From the NCBI RefSeq assembly GCF_003259375.1, contig NZ_QLLN01000001.1, positions 597,360 to 661,359 on the forward strand: 64,000 nt of DNA, in the 5' to 3' direction. The DNA comes from Arenibacter echinorum (GTDB lineage: Bacteria; Bacteroidota; Bacteroidia; Flavobacteriales; Flavobacteriaceae). Below are positions 7,535 to 15,457 of this stretch, piece after piece. The position numbers and the translations under genes were made by a program. Within the stretch, counting starts at the first letter, position 1. Each line of letters begins with the position of its first letter. Below the pieces are notes generated by a model. It saw nothing but the letters and a program-made list of their open reading frames with translations. It did no database searches and was not told the origin of the DNA.

Positions 7535-7919
7535 TAGTTTAATTTTCTCAGATATACGGAAATTGCGCACAATACATTTGGTCCATAATTTTTCTTATCA
7601 TGAATTGAGAAATCAGTGTTTCTGTAACTTTTTATTTTCCAAGCCTGCGGAAGTCGAAAATCCCTTCCGATCCAATCCTCCCTACGCGGACATACTACGA
7701 CAGTCCGCATGGGAAGTTTTTCCGTTCTGGCCTGCCGCCATAGGTAGGTTTTTTCGACCTCCTCTGGCGCACGAAAGAACAAACGGCGAAGGGCCGCTTG
7801 ACCTTTCTTCTCCCTACCCACAAAATCTGGTAAATCGCTATCCATTTTTTGAACCATAACATCGAAAATGTAAAAAGGTCTAAATTCTTTTAATTATCTT
7901 GAAATCAGCTTTTTGTAAA
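7535..7919. other. gap with GC-richer block, no confident gene
   Basis: Both strands have a frame of about 100 codons, but neither has a convincing start, RBS or family. The middle (about 7640-7800) is GC-richer than its flanks and carries CCTGCCGCCATAGGTAGG. It looks like an intergenic repeat of the sort shared by related genomes rather than a gene. Confidence 0.35.
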
Positions 7920-8591
7920 ATGGAAAAGATAATCGAAAATATCGCCAATTGGTTGGTCGCCTTGAAGGTGAGAAAAGACAAAATTCACCAGAACTTTAAT
8001 GCCTTTATGAGAAGAGGTTATAATGGACTGATTTTTGGGCTTATTCTTTTTGGAATACTTATGGTCTACTTTTCGTTCGATCTTTATGAAACCTACGAAA
8101 ACCTTTGGTTGGCATTGCTTCCGATATGGTTTTTCGTGATTTTAATATTTGGTATTTTGGTATCTGATGCTTATAAAGAGAAAGTGAAGTACCAAAGCCG
8201 AAGTTCACGAATGAAACTAGTCGGTTTCAATATGGATTTCAATGAGCGTGTCCTTAGAAGGATCTATGGTTCCTTGACCCAATATGAATATCTGGACGAG
8301 AACTTAACAAGCTTCTCCAATTTTTATGAAGTTATGGTTCTGGATTTTGAGGACCACGATTCGGTGCTGCATTTTAACTGTACCCAACCGCAATTAAAAT
8401 ATATTCTGGATAAGTTCAAACAACTTAAAAAGGGGATTAGCTTAAAATCCTTTGAGAGATCCCAAAAAATTTACCATAAGGGTAACTTGATATCAGCGGA
8501 GATACTTTCAAAAAAGTACAATGAGTTTCCTCCCAATCATGAATTTGAACAACAGATAGATTCATTCTTCCATTTCTTGGGGGATATTTGA
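7920..8591 (+). CDS. two-TM membrane protein of mobilisable element
   Basis: The product is 223 aa from the ATG at 7920 (an upstream TTG at 7899 is less likely). Two adjacent transmembrane segments (GLIFGLILFGILMVYFSF and LWLALLPIWFFVILIFGILV) follow a basic N-terminus. A soluble C-terminal domain with FEDHDSVLHFNCTQPQLKYILDKFKQL comes after. I do not recognise the family. Its place upstream of the excisionase-like and Mob genes suggests an element-encoded membrane accessory. Confidence 0.65.
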   Translation: MEKIIENIANWLVALKVRKDKIHQNFNAFMRRGYNGLIFGLILFGILMVYFSFDLYETYENLWLALLPIWFFVILIFGILVSDAYKEKVKYQSRSSRMKLVGFNMDFNERVLRRIYGSLTQYEYLDENLTSFSNFYEVMVLDFEDHDSVLHFNCTQPQLKYILDKFKQLKKGISLKSFERSQKIYHKGNLISAEILSKKYNEFPPNHEFEQQIDSFFHFLGDI

Positions 8592-8709
8592 ATATTTTAT
8601 GGGGTAGATTTCCCCTTTTTTTTCTTTTCACCCGCTTGCATCTCCTTTCTTTGCTTCGAACATTTGTAACACAGGTAGACCGCACTGCGGCTATTTTAAA
8701 GCGAGAATT

Positions 8710-9000
8710 ATGGAAATAGAAAATGACATGGTAGATCTCTTAAGGGATATCAAGGGACTTCTTTCGCATCAAAAAAAAGTGATGAACGTAGATGATCTTG
8801 TTGCCTACACGGGACTCTCCAAAAGCAAGATTTACAAACTGACCCAGTTACGATTAATCCCCATGGGAGGTAACAAACACATCCGCCAAAAATTCTTTGA
8901 TAAGGATATTATTGATGCTTGGTTAATGGGCGAACCTAATTTATCAGATGACTATTTGGATCGGGAATTTAATAAGCACTTACCACGAAAAAAGAAGTAG
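8710..9000 (+). CDS. HTH domain protein, excisionase-like
   Basis: This 96-aa protein has a MerR/HTH_17-type motif: VDDLVAYTGLSKSKIYKLTQ followed by LIPMGGNKHIRQKFFDKDIIDAWL. This is the layout of small excisionase or regulator proteins common in Bacteroidota mobile elements. It may bend DNA for excision or regulate the mob genes downstream. A preceding coiled region (residues 1-25) may dimerise it. Confidence 0.75.
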   Translation: MEIENDMVDLLRDIKGLLSHQKKVMNVDDLVAYTGLSKSKIYKLTQLRLIPMGGNKHIRQKFFDKDIIDAWLMGEPNLSDDYLDREFNKHLPRKKK

Positions 9001-9114
9001 TAGTTCTGTAAATACACGCTAATTAGTAGTAGCGCTAATAAGTAAGAAGTATGTGGATAGGTAGAAAATGATGAAACGGAATGTAGCCGTAAAAAATCCG
9101 ATTGAGTGAGAATT

Positions 9115-9170
9115 CAAGATGTGTCATTGTCATGACAAATCTTGCTTTTGCTCCCGATGGGTCGCAAAAG
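9115..9170 (+). other. candidate origin of transfer (oriT)
   Basis: Two tandem inverted repeats lie in the only sizeable gap (9001-9269) ahead of the mob genes. CAAGATGTGTCAT / ATGACAAATCTTG (9115-9144) has 13-bp arms with one mismatch. CTTTTGC / GCAAAAG (9145-9170) follows it directly. Relaxase origins usually sit just upstream of mob genes and contain such repeats. The nic site cannot be named from sequence alone. Confidence 0.45.
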
Positions 9171-9269
9171 AATAGGAACCAATAACTTGATTTTCGATAT
9201 AAGATGATGGATGGAGTTTCAATGGGTATTTTATAAAGGGTTAGAGGGTAAGGATTCAGAAATGCAAAA

Positions 9270-9566
9270 ATGAAGAACGAGTTTGTACAGTTTAGATGTT
9301 CTATTTATGAGAAGAAATTGCTAAGGGTCAAGGCCGATAGGAGTGGACTTTCCATAAGTGAATATTGTCGTCGTGCGGCTTTTGATGACCGGATAATAGA
9401 ACGTTTGACCCAAGAACAAATAGAGATGTTCAAGATGCTGTCTAGGTATGAAACAAATTTTAAGCTAATCGGGAATATGTTCCGGAAACGCAATCCGAAA
9501 TTGGCAGATGAAGTAGTTCAATTGGCCAGTGAGATACGACGACATCTTTTATCCTTTAGGAAATGA
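9270..9566 (+). CDS. MobC-like relaxosome accessory protein
   Basis: The 98-aa protein fits the small plasmid-mobilisation (MobC/MbpA-like) family. It has an N-terminal FRCSIYEKKLLRVKADRSGLSISEYCRRAAF ribbon-helix-helix-like segment and a C-terminal helix with FKLIGNMFRKRN. Such proteins help the relaxase open oriT DNA. Its stop overlaps the relaxase start by 4 nt (ATGA), indicating translational coupling. Confidence 0.85.
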   Translation: MKNEFVQFRCSIYEKKLLRVKADRSGLSISEYCRRAAFDDRIIERLTQEQIEMFKMLSRYETNFKLIGNMFRKRNPKLADEVVQLASEIRRHLLSFRK

Positions 9567-10432
9567 TAGGCATGGGAAAATCCATATCGCATACCGGAGC
9601 TTCCATGGGTTATGGTTGGAACGGGGAGAAGGAGGCGGAAGTCGTCTACCGCGAACATTTGTCGGGAGACAATCCTAGGGACATCACTCAGGAGTTCAAG
9701 GTCATCCAGCAGCAAAACCATCTTTGCCAAAAGAATACCTTGAGTTTTGTACTCAGCCCAACAATTGAAGATGGGCAGGGAATGATCAACGAAAATCTGA
9801 ATGAAATTGTTGAAAGGTTCCTTAAGGAAATGAAACTACAGGAACACCAGGCCATCGGCTTTGTGCATAGGGATAAGGAACATACCCATGTACACGTATA
9901 TGTAAACCGTATCGATTTCAATGGGAATGCCTACAAGGATAGTTTTATAGGAAAACGGAGCCAACAGGCGGCGGAAAAAGTGGCCAAGCAAATGGGCCTG
10001 ACCACGGTAAAAGAAGTGCAGCAGGAAAAACTGAACCAGATTCAACAGGTCAGAGCGGAAATCAAACGGATACACGATAAGGTTATGGAAAAGGACAAAC
10101 CAAAAAACTTTGATAAGTACATCAACGATATGGCCAAGAACGGTGTGGAGGTGATTCCCAGTATCAATAAGCAAAACCAACTCCAAGGTTTCCGATTTGA
10201 ATACAAGGGGCATAATTTAAAGGGGAGCGAAGTACATCGCTCCATGTCCATGGGAAACATAGCTGGAAATATGGGATGGGATAAAAATGTAGCCCAAAAG
10301 ATGGCTAAAGAAAATAGGATAAAACTACTGGGCAAGCCCGTTGGGCTATCACCTAACCTGGCGGCAACTATTGCCAAAAAGGTGGTAACTATTGCGATTA
10401 AGAAATCAATTGGACTGGGAATGGAAATATAA
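9563..10432 (+). CDS. relaxase / mobilisation nuclease
   Basis: The 289-aa protein starts KSISHTGASMGYGWN, the opening of Bacteroidota MobB-type relaxases. It contains the HUH metal motif HTHVHVYVNRID at residues 107-118. This type nicks oriT through a tyrosine; Y17 in the SMGYGWN segment is a candidate. At 289 aa it has only the catalytic domain and no helicase. It is followed closely by a coiled-coil membrane protein gene, as in other Bacteroidota mobilisation modules. Confidence 0.92.
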   Translation: MIGMGKSISHTGASMGYGWNGEKEAEVVYREHLSGDNPRDITQEFKVIQQQNHLCQKNTLSFVLSPTIEDGQGMINENLNEIVERFLKEMKLQEHQAIGFVHRDKEHTHVHVYVNRIDFNGNAYKDSFIGKRSQQAAEKVAKQMGLTTVKEVQQEKLNQIQQVRAEIKRIHDKVMEKDKPKNFDKYINDMAKNGVEVIPSINKQNQLQGFRFEYKGHNLKGSEVHRSMSMGNIAGNMGWDKNVAQKMAKENRIKLLGKPVGLSPNLAATIAKKVVTIAIKKSIGLGMEI

Positions 10433-10436
10433 TATC

Positions 10437-10904
10437 ATGGCAAAACTGGACGAAATTATGGAAGTGCTTACCCAAGAAATATCCGGGTTCAACAACTCCA
10501 TTGGTAAACTGGAAGAACTATCCACAAAATTTGACGACTTAAAAATAACAGCGGACACTTCTCATTTGGAGTTTCAACTAAAAGATTTTTTAAGGCTGCA
10601 AAAGATCAACTTGGAATTTTATAATAAGCGGATGGATGAAGTCTTGAAAAATATAGAAAAATCTAGATGGACACCAAAATGGGAGATGTTGATACTATAC
10701 CTTTTCATAATAATGAACACTTCGGCATTTGGCTACATGGGCTATTATTTTATCAACTATGAACGGAAAAAAAAGGCTGAGGTTTTAAAAGTAAAAAAGG
10801 AAAGTTTGGGTAGGGCAAGAGGCTATTTTGAAGACCATCCGATCATCTATAAGGATTTTGAAAAGTGGGTCCAAAAGCAGGATAGTGTTCTAAATCCGGA
10901 GTAA
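10437..10904 (+). CDS. coiled-coil single-TM protein next to relaxase (possibly DUF6730)
   Basis: The 155-aa protein has an N-terminal helical region (LDEIMEVLTQEISGFNNSIGKLEE...) and one central transmembrane segment (MLILYLFIIMNTSAFGYMGYYF). A basic stretch (YERKKKAEVLKVKKE) follows. It resembles the DUF6730 proteins I know from relaxase-adjacent positions. The ATG at 10437 lies 4 nt after the relaxase stop, so translation is likely coupled. It may dock the relaxosome to the membrane. Confidence 0.65.
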   Translation: MAKLDEIMEVLTQEISGFNNSIGKLEELSTKFDDLKITADTSHLEFQLKDFLRLQKINLEFYNKRMDEVLKNIEKSRWTPKWEMLILYLFIIMNTSAFGYMGYYFINYERKKKAEVLKVKKESLGRARGYFEDHPIIYKDFEKWVQKQDSVLNPE

Positions 10905-10912
10905 GGTTGCGC

Positions 10913-10968
10913 CCTAATTCGATTTTACTTTACGCTTATCATCCCGAACGCTATAAAATCGAATTAGG
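10913..10968. terminator. 15-bp perfect inverted repeat, terminator between convergent genes
   Basis: CCTAATTCGATTTTA (10913-10927) and TAAAATCGAATTAGG (10954-10968) are exact reverse complements with a 26-nt loop. It lies between the rightward mob operon and the leftward three-gene set, where a bidirectional terminator is expected. It lacks a long T-run, so an element-end or regulatory role is also possible. Confidence 0.5.
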
Positions 10969-11018
10969 ATCCCCGCGCAGTTAAGTTATGGTAAGATTTA
11001 GGGACCATGCTCAAGGTA

Positions 11019-11363
11019 TTATTTTAATCCCTCCCTCAATTTTTCCTCTCTATAATAAAGATTGAGGTCGTCCAAAAGTGCCTCTTCCCCTTGCGGTAAT
11101 AACCTATTGGCAATTGTAAGTGCCTGACGAATATATTCCTTTTCATATCTGTCATTGATGTTATCGTACAATTCCGGGTCGATTGTCTTCATGGCCAGGT
11201 AGAGCATGGCTCGGACGGTCAACATCAAATCTACATGATTATCTACATAAAAGAGACTTACTTCATATTTATTATTAAAGAACGGGTGGGGCCTTAAGGT
11301 AGGGTGGTGGTCCAGTGCCTGATGTTTTAAGCTATTGATCAGTTTTTCTTCGTTTGGGTTCAT
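11019..11363 (-). CDS. hypothetical mobile-element protein (paralogue 3 of 3)
   Basis: The 114-aa soluble, mostly helical protein contains VDLMLTVRAMLYLAMKTIDPELYD and ALTIANRLLPQGEEALLDDLNLYY. The pattern (hydrophobic helix, acidic loop, second helix ending in a BB-DL segment) parallels the two genes upstream of it. The function is unknown. It is transcribed last in the leftward set, 9 nt after the preceding gene. Confidence 0.65.
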   Translation of the reverse strand: MNPNEEKLINSLKHQALDHHPTLRPHPFFNNKYEVSLFYVDNHVDLMLTVRAMLYLAMKTIDPELYDNINDRYEKEYIRQALTIANRLLPQGEEALLDDLNLYYREEKLREGLK

Positions 11364-11372
11364 AGTTCATAT

Positions 11373-11756
11373 TTATTCAGATGATTTTGTTTTGGCATTG
11401 TTCAAACGGTTCAGCTTTTCGGTTACGTAGTCCATAAAATCCATTTGACTATGCGGAAGTATATTTAGGACCAATTCCAGCACCCTGCTAACGCTGTCAT
11501 GTTTGGTTACATTTTGATTGTTTGGAGACAATAGCATTCCGTTCCCGTCCAGAGCAAATACACATACTTCAAGAAGGCTCGCTATGTTCAACAGCAGATC
11601 ATTGTTGTCCCTTACCTCTATGGATACCTTAAAATTTTCAGATGAATAACCAGAATCCTGTTTTAATAAACCAACTAGATTTTGGTGCAGTTTGTGAATG
11701 TCGTTCAGGGTCTTTAATTTTTTCTTTTTCATAGGCTGTATTTTTAGGGTTGTCAT
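11373..11756 (-). CDS. hypothetical mobile-element protein (paralogue 2 of 3)
   Basis: This is a 127-aa protein. LLLNIASLLEVCVFALDGNG and VLELVLNILPHSQMDFMDYV align by eye with SFMISSLLKVCITALDAERT and VLGYILNMIPYEEMEFLDKI of the gene upstream, showing shared ancestry. No domain is recognised. The start overlaps the upstream stop by 4 nt, so the pair is co-translated. A second Met (MKKKKLKTLND) at residue 9 is an alternative start. Confidence 0.65.
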   Translation of the reverse strand: MTTLKIQPMKKKKLKTLNDIHKLHQNLVGLLKQDSGYSSENFKVSIEVRDNNDLLLNIASLLEVCVFALDGNGMLLSPNNQNVTKHDSVSRVLELVLNILPHSQMDFMDYVTEKLNRLNNAKTKSSE

Positions 11757-12208
11757 TTAGTTTCCATATTCGGTAAAATATGCCGGATCTTATCAAGGAA
11801 TTCCATTTCCTCATAGGGTATCATATTGAGTATATACCCGAGTACTTCACGAATGTTCTGTTCGGGTTCTGGAACGACACTATTTGGGGTGCGTTCCGCA
11901 TCCAATGCCGTGATGCATACCTTTAATAAACTGGAAATCATAAAGGAGGTTTCCAGATAGCCATCGGTGATAAGGTTTATGGTATAGAGTTCCTTTTTGG
12001 AGGGGTAGCGTTTTAAAGTATGGAAATGTTCTTTGGCCAATTCGCTTATTTTATCCAAGATGCTTTTTTCCTCCGATTCCCGACTTTCCACTTGAGAAGT
12101 ACTCTCCTTAACAAACGTGTTTTCTTTGATTGGATCTCGATTTTCCAAATACTTTCGGCATTCTGTATTAATTATGTTTTGTTCTGATTTACTGATTTCG
12201 TGGCCCAT
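11753..12208 (-). CDS. hypothetical mobile-element protein (paralogue 1 of 3)
   Basis: The 151-aa protein has a charged N-terminal extension (EKNTFVKESTSQVESRESEEK-like; shown approximately) absent from its two paralogues. The shared core (SSLLKVCITALDAE ... NMIPYEEMEFLDKIRHILPN) follows. It is the first gene of the leftward set, driven by a promoter with a TAGATTTG -7 box at 12256-12263 between two operator copies. Its role is unknown. Confidence 0.65.
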   Translation of the reverse strand: MGHEISKSEQNIINTECRKYLENRDPIKENTFVKESTSQVESRESEEKSILDKISELAKEHFHTLKRYPSKKELYTINLITDGYLETSFMISSLLKVCITALDAERTPNSVVPEPEQNIREVLGYILNMIPYEEMEFLDKIRHILPNMETK

Positions 12209-12242
12209 AATACATAGTGTGTTAGAATCATTAATATATCTT

Positions 12243-12306
12243 TAGATTATCTAATCAAATCTATAGATAATCTATTGAAATTCCAAACAAAATTTTAGAT
12301 ATTCTA
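12243..12306. promoter_or_regulatory. three TAGATNATCTA operators in a divergent promoter
   Basis: TAGATTATCTA (12243-12253), TAGATAATCTA (12264-12274) and a near copy TAGATATTCTA (12296-12306) are palindromic 11-mers. Between the first two lies TAGATTTG on the minus strand (12256-12263), a Bacteroidota -7 box for the leftward genes. The small XRE regulator encoded to the right is the obvious binder. Confidence 0.7.
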
Positions 12307-12355
12307 TATTTTTCATTAAGAAAAGTATATTTATGTAATCAAATTCAATAGATTT

Positions 12356-12574
12356 ATGACTCCGTTAGGATTATTTTTAACCAAAAAATCGGTAAATCGC
12401 GCCATGGTCTCAAGACGAACAGGTATTAGTCAGGCTAGGCTTTCCCAATTAAGTTCTAATGAATCTACTAAACTTCGGGCGGATGAGCTCTATTTGATTG
12501 CCTTGGCAATAGACATTGATCCTTGTGAATTATTAAAGGAAGTATTTAAAGGACTTAAACTACCTAAAGAGTAA
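12356..12574 (+). CDS. XRE-family HTH regulator
   Basis: The 72-aa Cro/CI-type protein has RAMVSRRTGISQARLSQLSS as its helix-turn-helix, followed by DELYLIALAIDIDPCELLKEVF. It is divergent from the three paralogous unknown genes and separated from them by the triple operator, so it probably represses that promoter and its own. Confidence 0.85.
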   Translation: MTPLGLFLTKKSVNRAMVSRRTGISQARLSQLSSNESTKLRADELYLIALAIDIDPCELLKEVFKGLKLPKE

Positions 12575-12745
12575 AGACTGTTGGCATATATTTTAATTGT
12601 TTTAAACCAATATAAGTATGCGGAATCAGAGTTTTAGAGATATACTAGATACTTCATATATTCAACGTACAGCATATGCATTCTGCTAAAATATAATTTT
12701 AAGTGGCTTGTAACAATTGAATAATTTGAATTGTATAGGAGGCAA

Positions 12746-13636
12746 TTATAATCTATCCTTTAATATATTGATTAGCTTGCTGTGTTTTTCAGGGTTTGTT
12801 TCCTTTAGCTTTTGTAAGTTTTGCAATTTCCATTGCACAGCAGGAAATCCTTTAAAATTGTATAAACTCCAATCTGGAGTAACATTTTCAAAATTCAACA
12901 GAAAATCTTTATCGGCAGTAGTTAAACTTTTATGGATGTTTTGAATTAGTAAATTCCGGGTGGTTTCAAAATCATCATAGGTAAATGGTTCATTGCTCAT
13001 TCCGTCGAATTGATTGGTCATTGCGGAACGCTGATCCAATAGGTTTGGGAACAACATTTCATATATAGGTCTCTTACTTGCTAAAAGGCAAAAAAGAAAT
13101 CCTTTTTTTATTTCATCAGCAAACCCCTCATTTTCTAAAAGATATTTAACATCGAACAAATCCCTCGGGTGCTGACGGTCCAGTGCGGCGCATATTTTTC
13201 CTCCGTAGAGTTGTCCTATAGGTACCACATGAATGGAGCAAAACGCATCAAAAGCCGTTTGTGCTTTATGACACAATCCTATTTCTGTTACCGGTGCTAT
13301 TATGCCTCGCATCGCTTGGCTTACTTCCAGTTTTATTTGGGCCTGATTATTGGTAATTAAAAGCTTGAGTTCTTTTTCTTTATGTGATATTCGAGCATTT
13401 GGTATAATAGTTTCAATATTGGATTTGATTCGCGCGAGTGCTTCTGAAATATGGACTAAGGAAGTATTCCTATCCTCAACTGGAATATATGTTAAATCAA
13501 TATCCACTGAAAGTCGAGGCATTTCTCGAAGAAAGAGATTGATAGCAGTACCACCGTGAAGAGCAAAGTTATTTTCTTTTGCTACTTCGGGTAGTACACT
13601 TAACAGCAATGAAACTTGGGATTTATAATTCTCCAT
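12746..13636 (-). CDS. AbiEii-type nucleotidyltransferase toxin (second TA)
   Basis: The 296-aa protein has HGGTAINLF at residues 27-35 and SVDIDL at 43-48, the nucleotidyltransferase AbiEii/AbiGii-type signature. A later PIGQLYGGKICAALDRQHPRDLFDVKYL is typical of the family. It is only distantly similar to the toxin at 6533-7534, so the two systems are not recent duplicates. It overlaps its antitoxin gene by 14 nt. Confidence 0.9.
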   Translation of the reverse strand: MENYKSQVSLLLSVLPEVAKENNFALHGGTAINLFLREMPRLSVDIDLTYIPVEDRNTSLVHISEALARIKSNIETIIPNARISHKEKELKLLITNNQAQIKLEVSQAMRGIIAPVTEIGLCHKAQTAFDAFCSIHVVPIGQLYGGKICAALDRQHPRDLFDVKYLLENEGFADEIKKGFLFCLLASKRPIYEMLFPNLLDQRSAMTNQFDGMSNEPFTYDDFETTRNLLIQNIHKSLTTADKDFLLNFENVTPDWSLYNFKGFPAVQWKLQNLQKLKETNPEKHSKLINILKDRL

Positions 13637-14396
13637 TGGCTAGTTCAACTGGAACAGTTATTTTATATTTTGGGTCATAAACACCATTCTTTACAATACT
13701 TCGTTTTCCACTTCCCAAATTTATTTTATCCATATTCAAGTGTTTTACCCAACTATGGTTGGCTTTTTCAGCTAGATACATAAATAGGCGGTTTACCTTG
13801 ATGGAGGTACAGTTTTCCAGTAAATCTTGAACAAGATTGGGTCTTAGATTGTTTAATCCCTCCATTAGTTGGTAACACTCTACTAATTCTTGATGTTCTG
13901 GCGCTAAAAATAGGCACTCTAACATGGCCCTTGCGGCACTGGACACTTTTATTGAGTAGGTTTTTAGTTCTACTTCAACAAGGCCTATATTAGATGGTAG
14001 AAATGAAGAACTGTGATAATCCAATTTTACACCCCAGTCATGTTGTATACACCAGGTGGGCAGCTTTTCTTGTTGCCCACCAAAAAGTGTTACCTTATTT
14101 GGTGATAGTTCCAAATAATGGGATTTACCAAGTATGGATAGGGCTGTCTTGCCCGCAGGATGAATATACATCCCAGCTTGTACTTGAAGTGCATAGATTG
14201 CACCTTCATAACCGACCTTATCGCCCGAACGTATCATGGCACCGGTTCCGATTGAGGTAAACCAGTTGCTTTTTTTATACTTGTCAAGTAGCTGATTAGA
14301 AAACCCTCTTTGAGTTAGCCATGCGGTCAGATAAACTATTGAAGATGGCTTTGATTTTAGAAGAGAGTTTATTTTTTGTTCTTTTTTTAAACTCAT
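13623..14396 (-). CDS. AbiEi-type antitoxin (second TA)
   Basis: The 257-aa protein has the longer AbiEi architecture. An N-terminal winged helix (SSIVYLTAWLTQRGFSNQLLDKYKKSNWFTSIGTGAMIRSG) precedes a C-terminal AbiEi domain (ALSILGKSHYLEL, VTLFGGQQEKLPTW, ARAMLECLFLAPEHQELVE). It is translated just ahead of the toxin with a 14-nt overlap. It probably represses its own promoter through the TTTAAACC-rich sites upstream. Confidence 0.87.
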   Translation of the reverse strand: MSLKKEQKINSLLKSKPSSIVYLTAWLTQRGFSNQLLDKYKKSNWFTSIGTGAMIRSGDKVGYEGAIYALQVQAGMYIHPAGKTALSILGKSHYLELSPNKVTLFGGQQEKLPTWCIQHDWGVKLDYHSSSFLPSNIGLVEVELKTYSIKVSSAARAMLECLFLAPEHQELVECYQLMEGLNNLRPNLVQDLLENCTSIKVNRLFMYLAEKANHSWVKHLNMDKINLGSGKRSIVKNGVYDPKYKITVPVELANGEL

Positions 14397-14400
14397 GGTT

Positions 14401-14510
14401 GATAAAATTGATTTTTTTTAAACCAAAGTAAATATATAGTTTATTTTTTAAACTGTATGTAAACCATTGGTTTATGTAATATGTTTTTTTTAAACCAGAT
14501 ATTATTAAAA
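14401..14510 (-). promoter_or_regulatory. AbiE-2 upstream operators (TAAACC/GGTTTA sites)
   Basis: Upstream of the antitoxin there are repeated TTTAAACC words, at about 14417-14424 and 14489-14496, and a perfect palindrome TAAACCATTGGTTTA at 14460-14474. These are probable binding sites for AbiEi autoregulation. This stretch is very AT-rich. Confidence 0.55.
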
Positions 14511-14944
14511 ATTGATTTTTTTTAGCCACATTATAAAATCGGCTTAAGAGCTACTTTTGAATTAATAGGCCTCGGGAATATCCAAATAAATTAAAGGGCC
14601 TTTTACGAAGGCTAGTGGTATAGTAAAAATCATCAAAAGTCCTCTCTATGAAACCTTTAATTAATTAACTCATGCATATACATTAAATATTGCCTACAAG
14701 AATTTATAATAGTGACTAACTTACCATAAAAAACGTACTATCGAAATAGAGATGAACAAGCTGGTTTTATCAATATCAATTTGTGTCATAACGGATATTT
14801 TTTGAAAGTAAGGGGAAGGAAGAAAACTATTCAATTTTTGTGTATTGGCCTTCCTTTTCTATGATTTATATTCAGTCATAATAATGGAGCTACTTGCTAA
14901 CATAATTTTAAAACGTCATTTCAATCTGAGCTTTAGAATACGAT

Positions 14945-15043
14945 TTACCCTTACTTTGTTACAAAAAATTAAAAAAATTACCCTGACTTTGTTACAATAA
15001 ATTGAAAGGGTTACGCTTTCACTGTTATAAATAATAGTGGAAT
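14945..15043 (+). repeat. three 33-bp direct repeats (iteron-like)
   Basis: Copies start at 14945, 14978 and 15011, exactly 33 bp apart (about three helical turns). Copies 1 and 2 share TTACCCTTACTTTGTTACAA / TTACCCTGACTTTGTTACAA; copy 3 is diverged (TTACGCTTTCACTGTTATAA). The rest of 14511-15160 is AT-rich and holds no gene I can support. The repeats are either binding sites for the HipB-like regulator downstream or relic replication iterons. Confidence 0.65.
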
Positions 15044-15160
15044 TTTTCCTGTAAGCTCAATTTATGATATGATTACTCATTGATTCTTGAAAATAATTCT
15101 ATTTAAAAAAGAGTATTAATATCCCCATAATTGCCATATTTGGGGAAAATATTACCCATT

Positions 15161-15448
15161 ATGAAAAATAAGAGAGCTGTCCTTTTTCCAAAATACCAGA
15201 GGACAATGGGGCAATTAGGAGAGAATATAAAGCTTGCGCGTAAACGAAGAAAGCTTACCACTATTCAGGTATCCGAACGGGCAGGTATAGATAGAAAGAC
15301 TTTGTATCAGATAGAAAAGGGGAATTCAAAGGTAGCGATTGGTTCATACTTTAATGTTCTGATTGCACTTGGTTTGCAAGATGATTTTTTAAAGTTGGCA
15401 ACAGATGATGTATTCGGAAGAAAACTTCAGGACTTAGATTTATTATAA
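15161..15448 (+). CDS. HipB-like XRE antitoxin/regulator
   Basis: This 95-aa protein starts at the ATG 15161 (an upstream TTG at 15131 is disfavoured). It has a Cro/CI motif (QLGENIKLARKRRKLTTIQV, SERAGIDRKTLYQIEKGNS) and the IGSYFNVLIALGLQDDFLKLA tail typical of Bacteroidota HipB. HipB neutralises and represses the HipA kinase. Its partner, 9 nt downstream, is truncated, so this regulator is now probably an orphan. Confidence 0.85.
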   Translation: MKNKRAVLFPKYQRTMGQLGENIKLARKRRKLTTIQVSERAGIDRKTLYQIEKGNSKVAIGSYFNVLIALGLQDDFLKLATDDVFGRKLQDLDLL

Positions 15449-15457
15449 CAGGGAAGA

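Larger units (their letters stand above)
7920..12574. mobile_element. mobilisable element core (no integrase visible)
   Basis: A block containing an HTH/excisionase-like protein, a MobC-like protein, a relaxase, accessory membrane and unknown genes and an XRE regulator forms the cargo of a mobilisable genetic element. It is flanked on both sides by AbiE toxin-antitoxin operons. No tyrosine or serine recombinase, replication protein or type IV secretion gene lies in the window, so it either uses a helper and an integrase elsewhere or is a relic. The limits given are only those of the genes. Confidence 0.6.

Noticed and set aside
7531..7857. 108-codon minus-strand frame with LWRQARTEKLPMRT and FRLPQAWKIKS
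   Set aside because: It lacks a supported start and RBS, sits in a GC-richer repeat-like block, and its opposite strand is also open; I treat it as a chance frame in an intergenic repeat.
14945..15043. CRISPR array
   Set aside because: Only three copies occur, the spacing is within a continuous 33-bp period with no unique spacers, and no cas genes are nearby.
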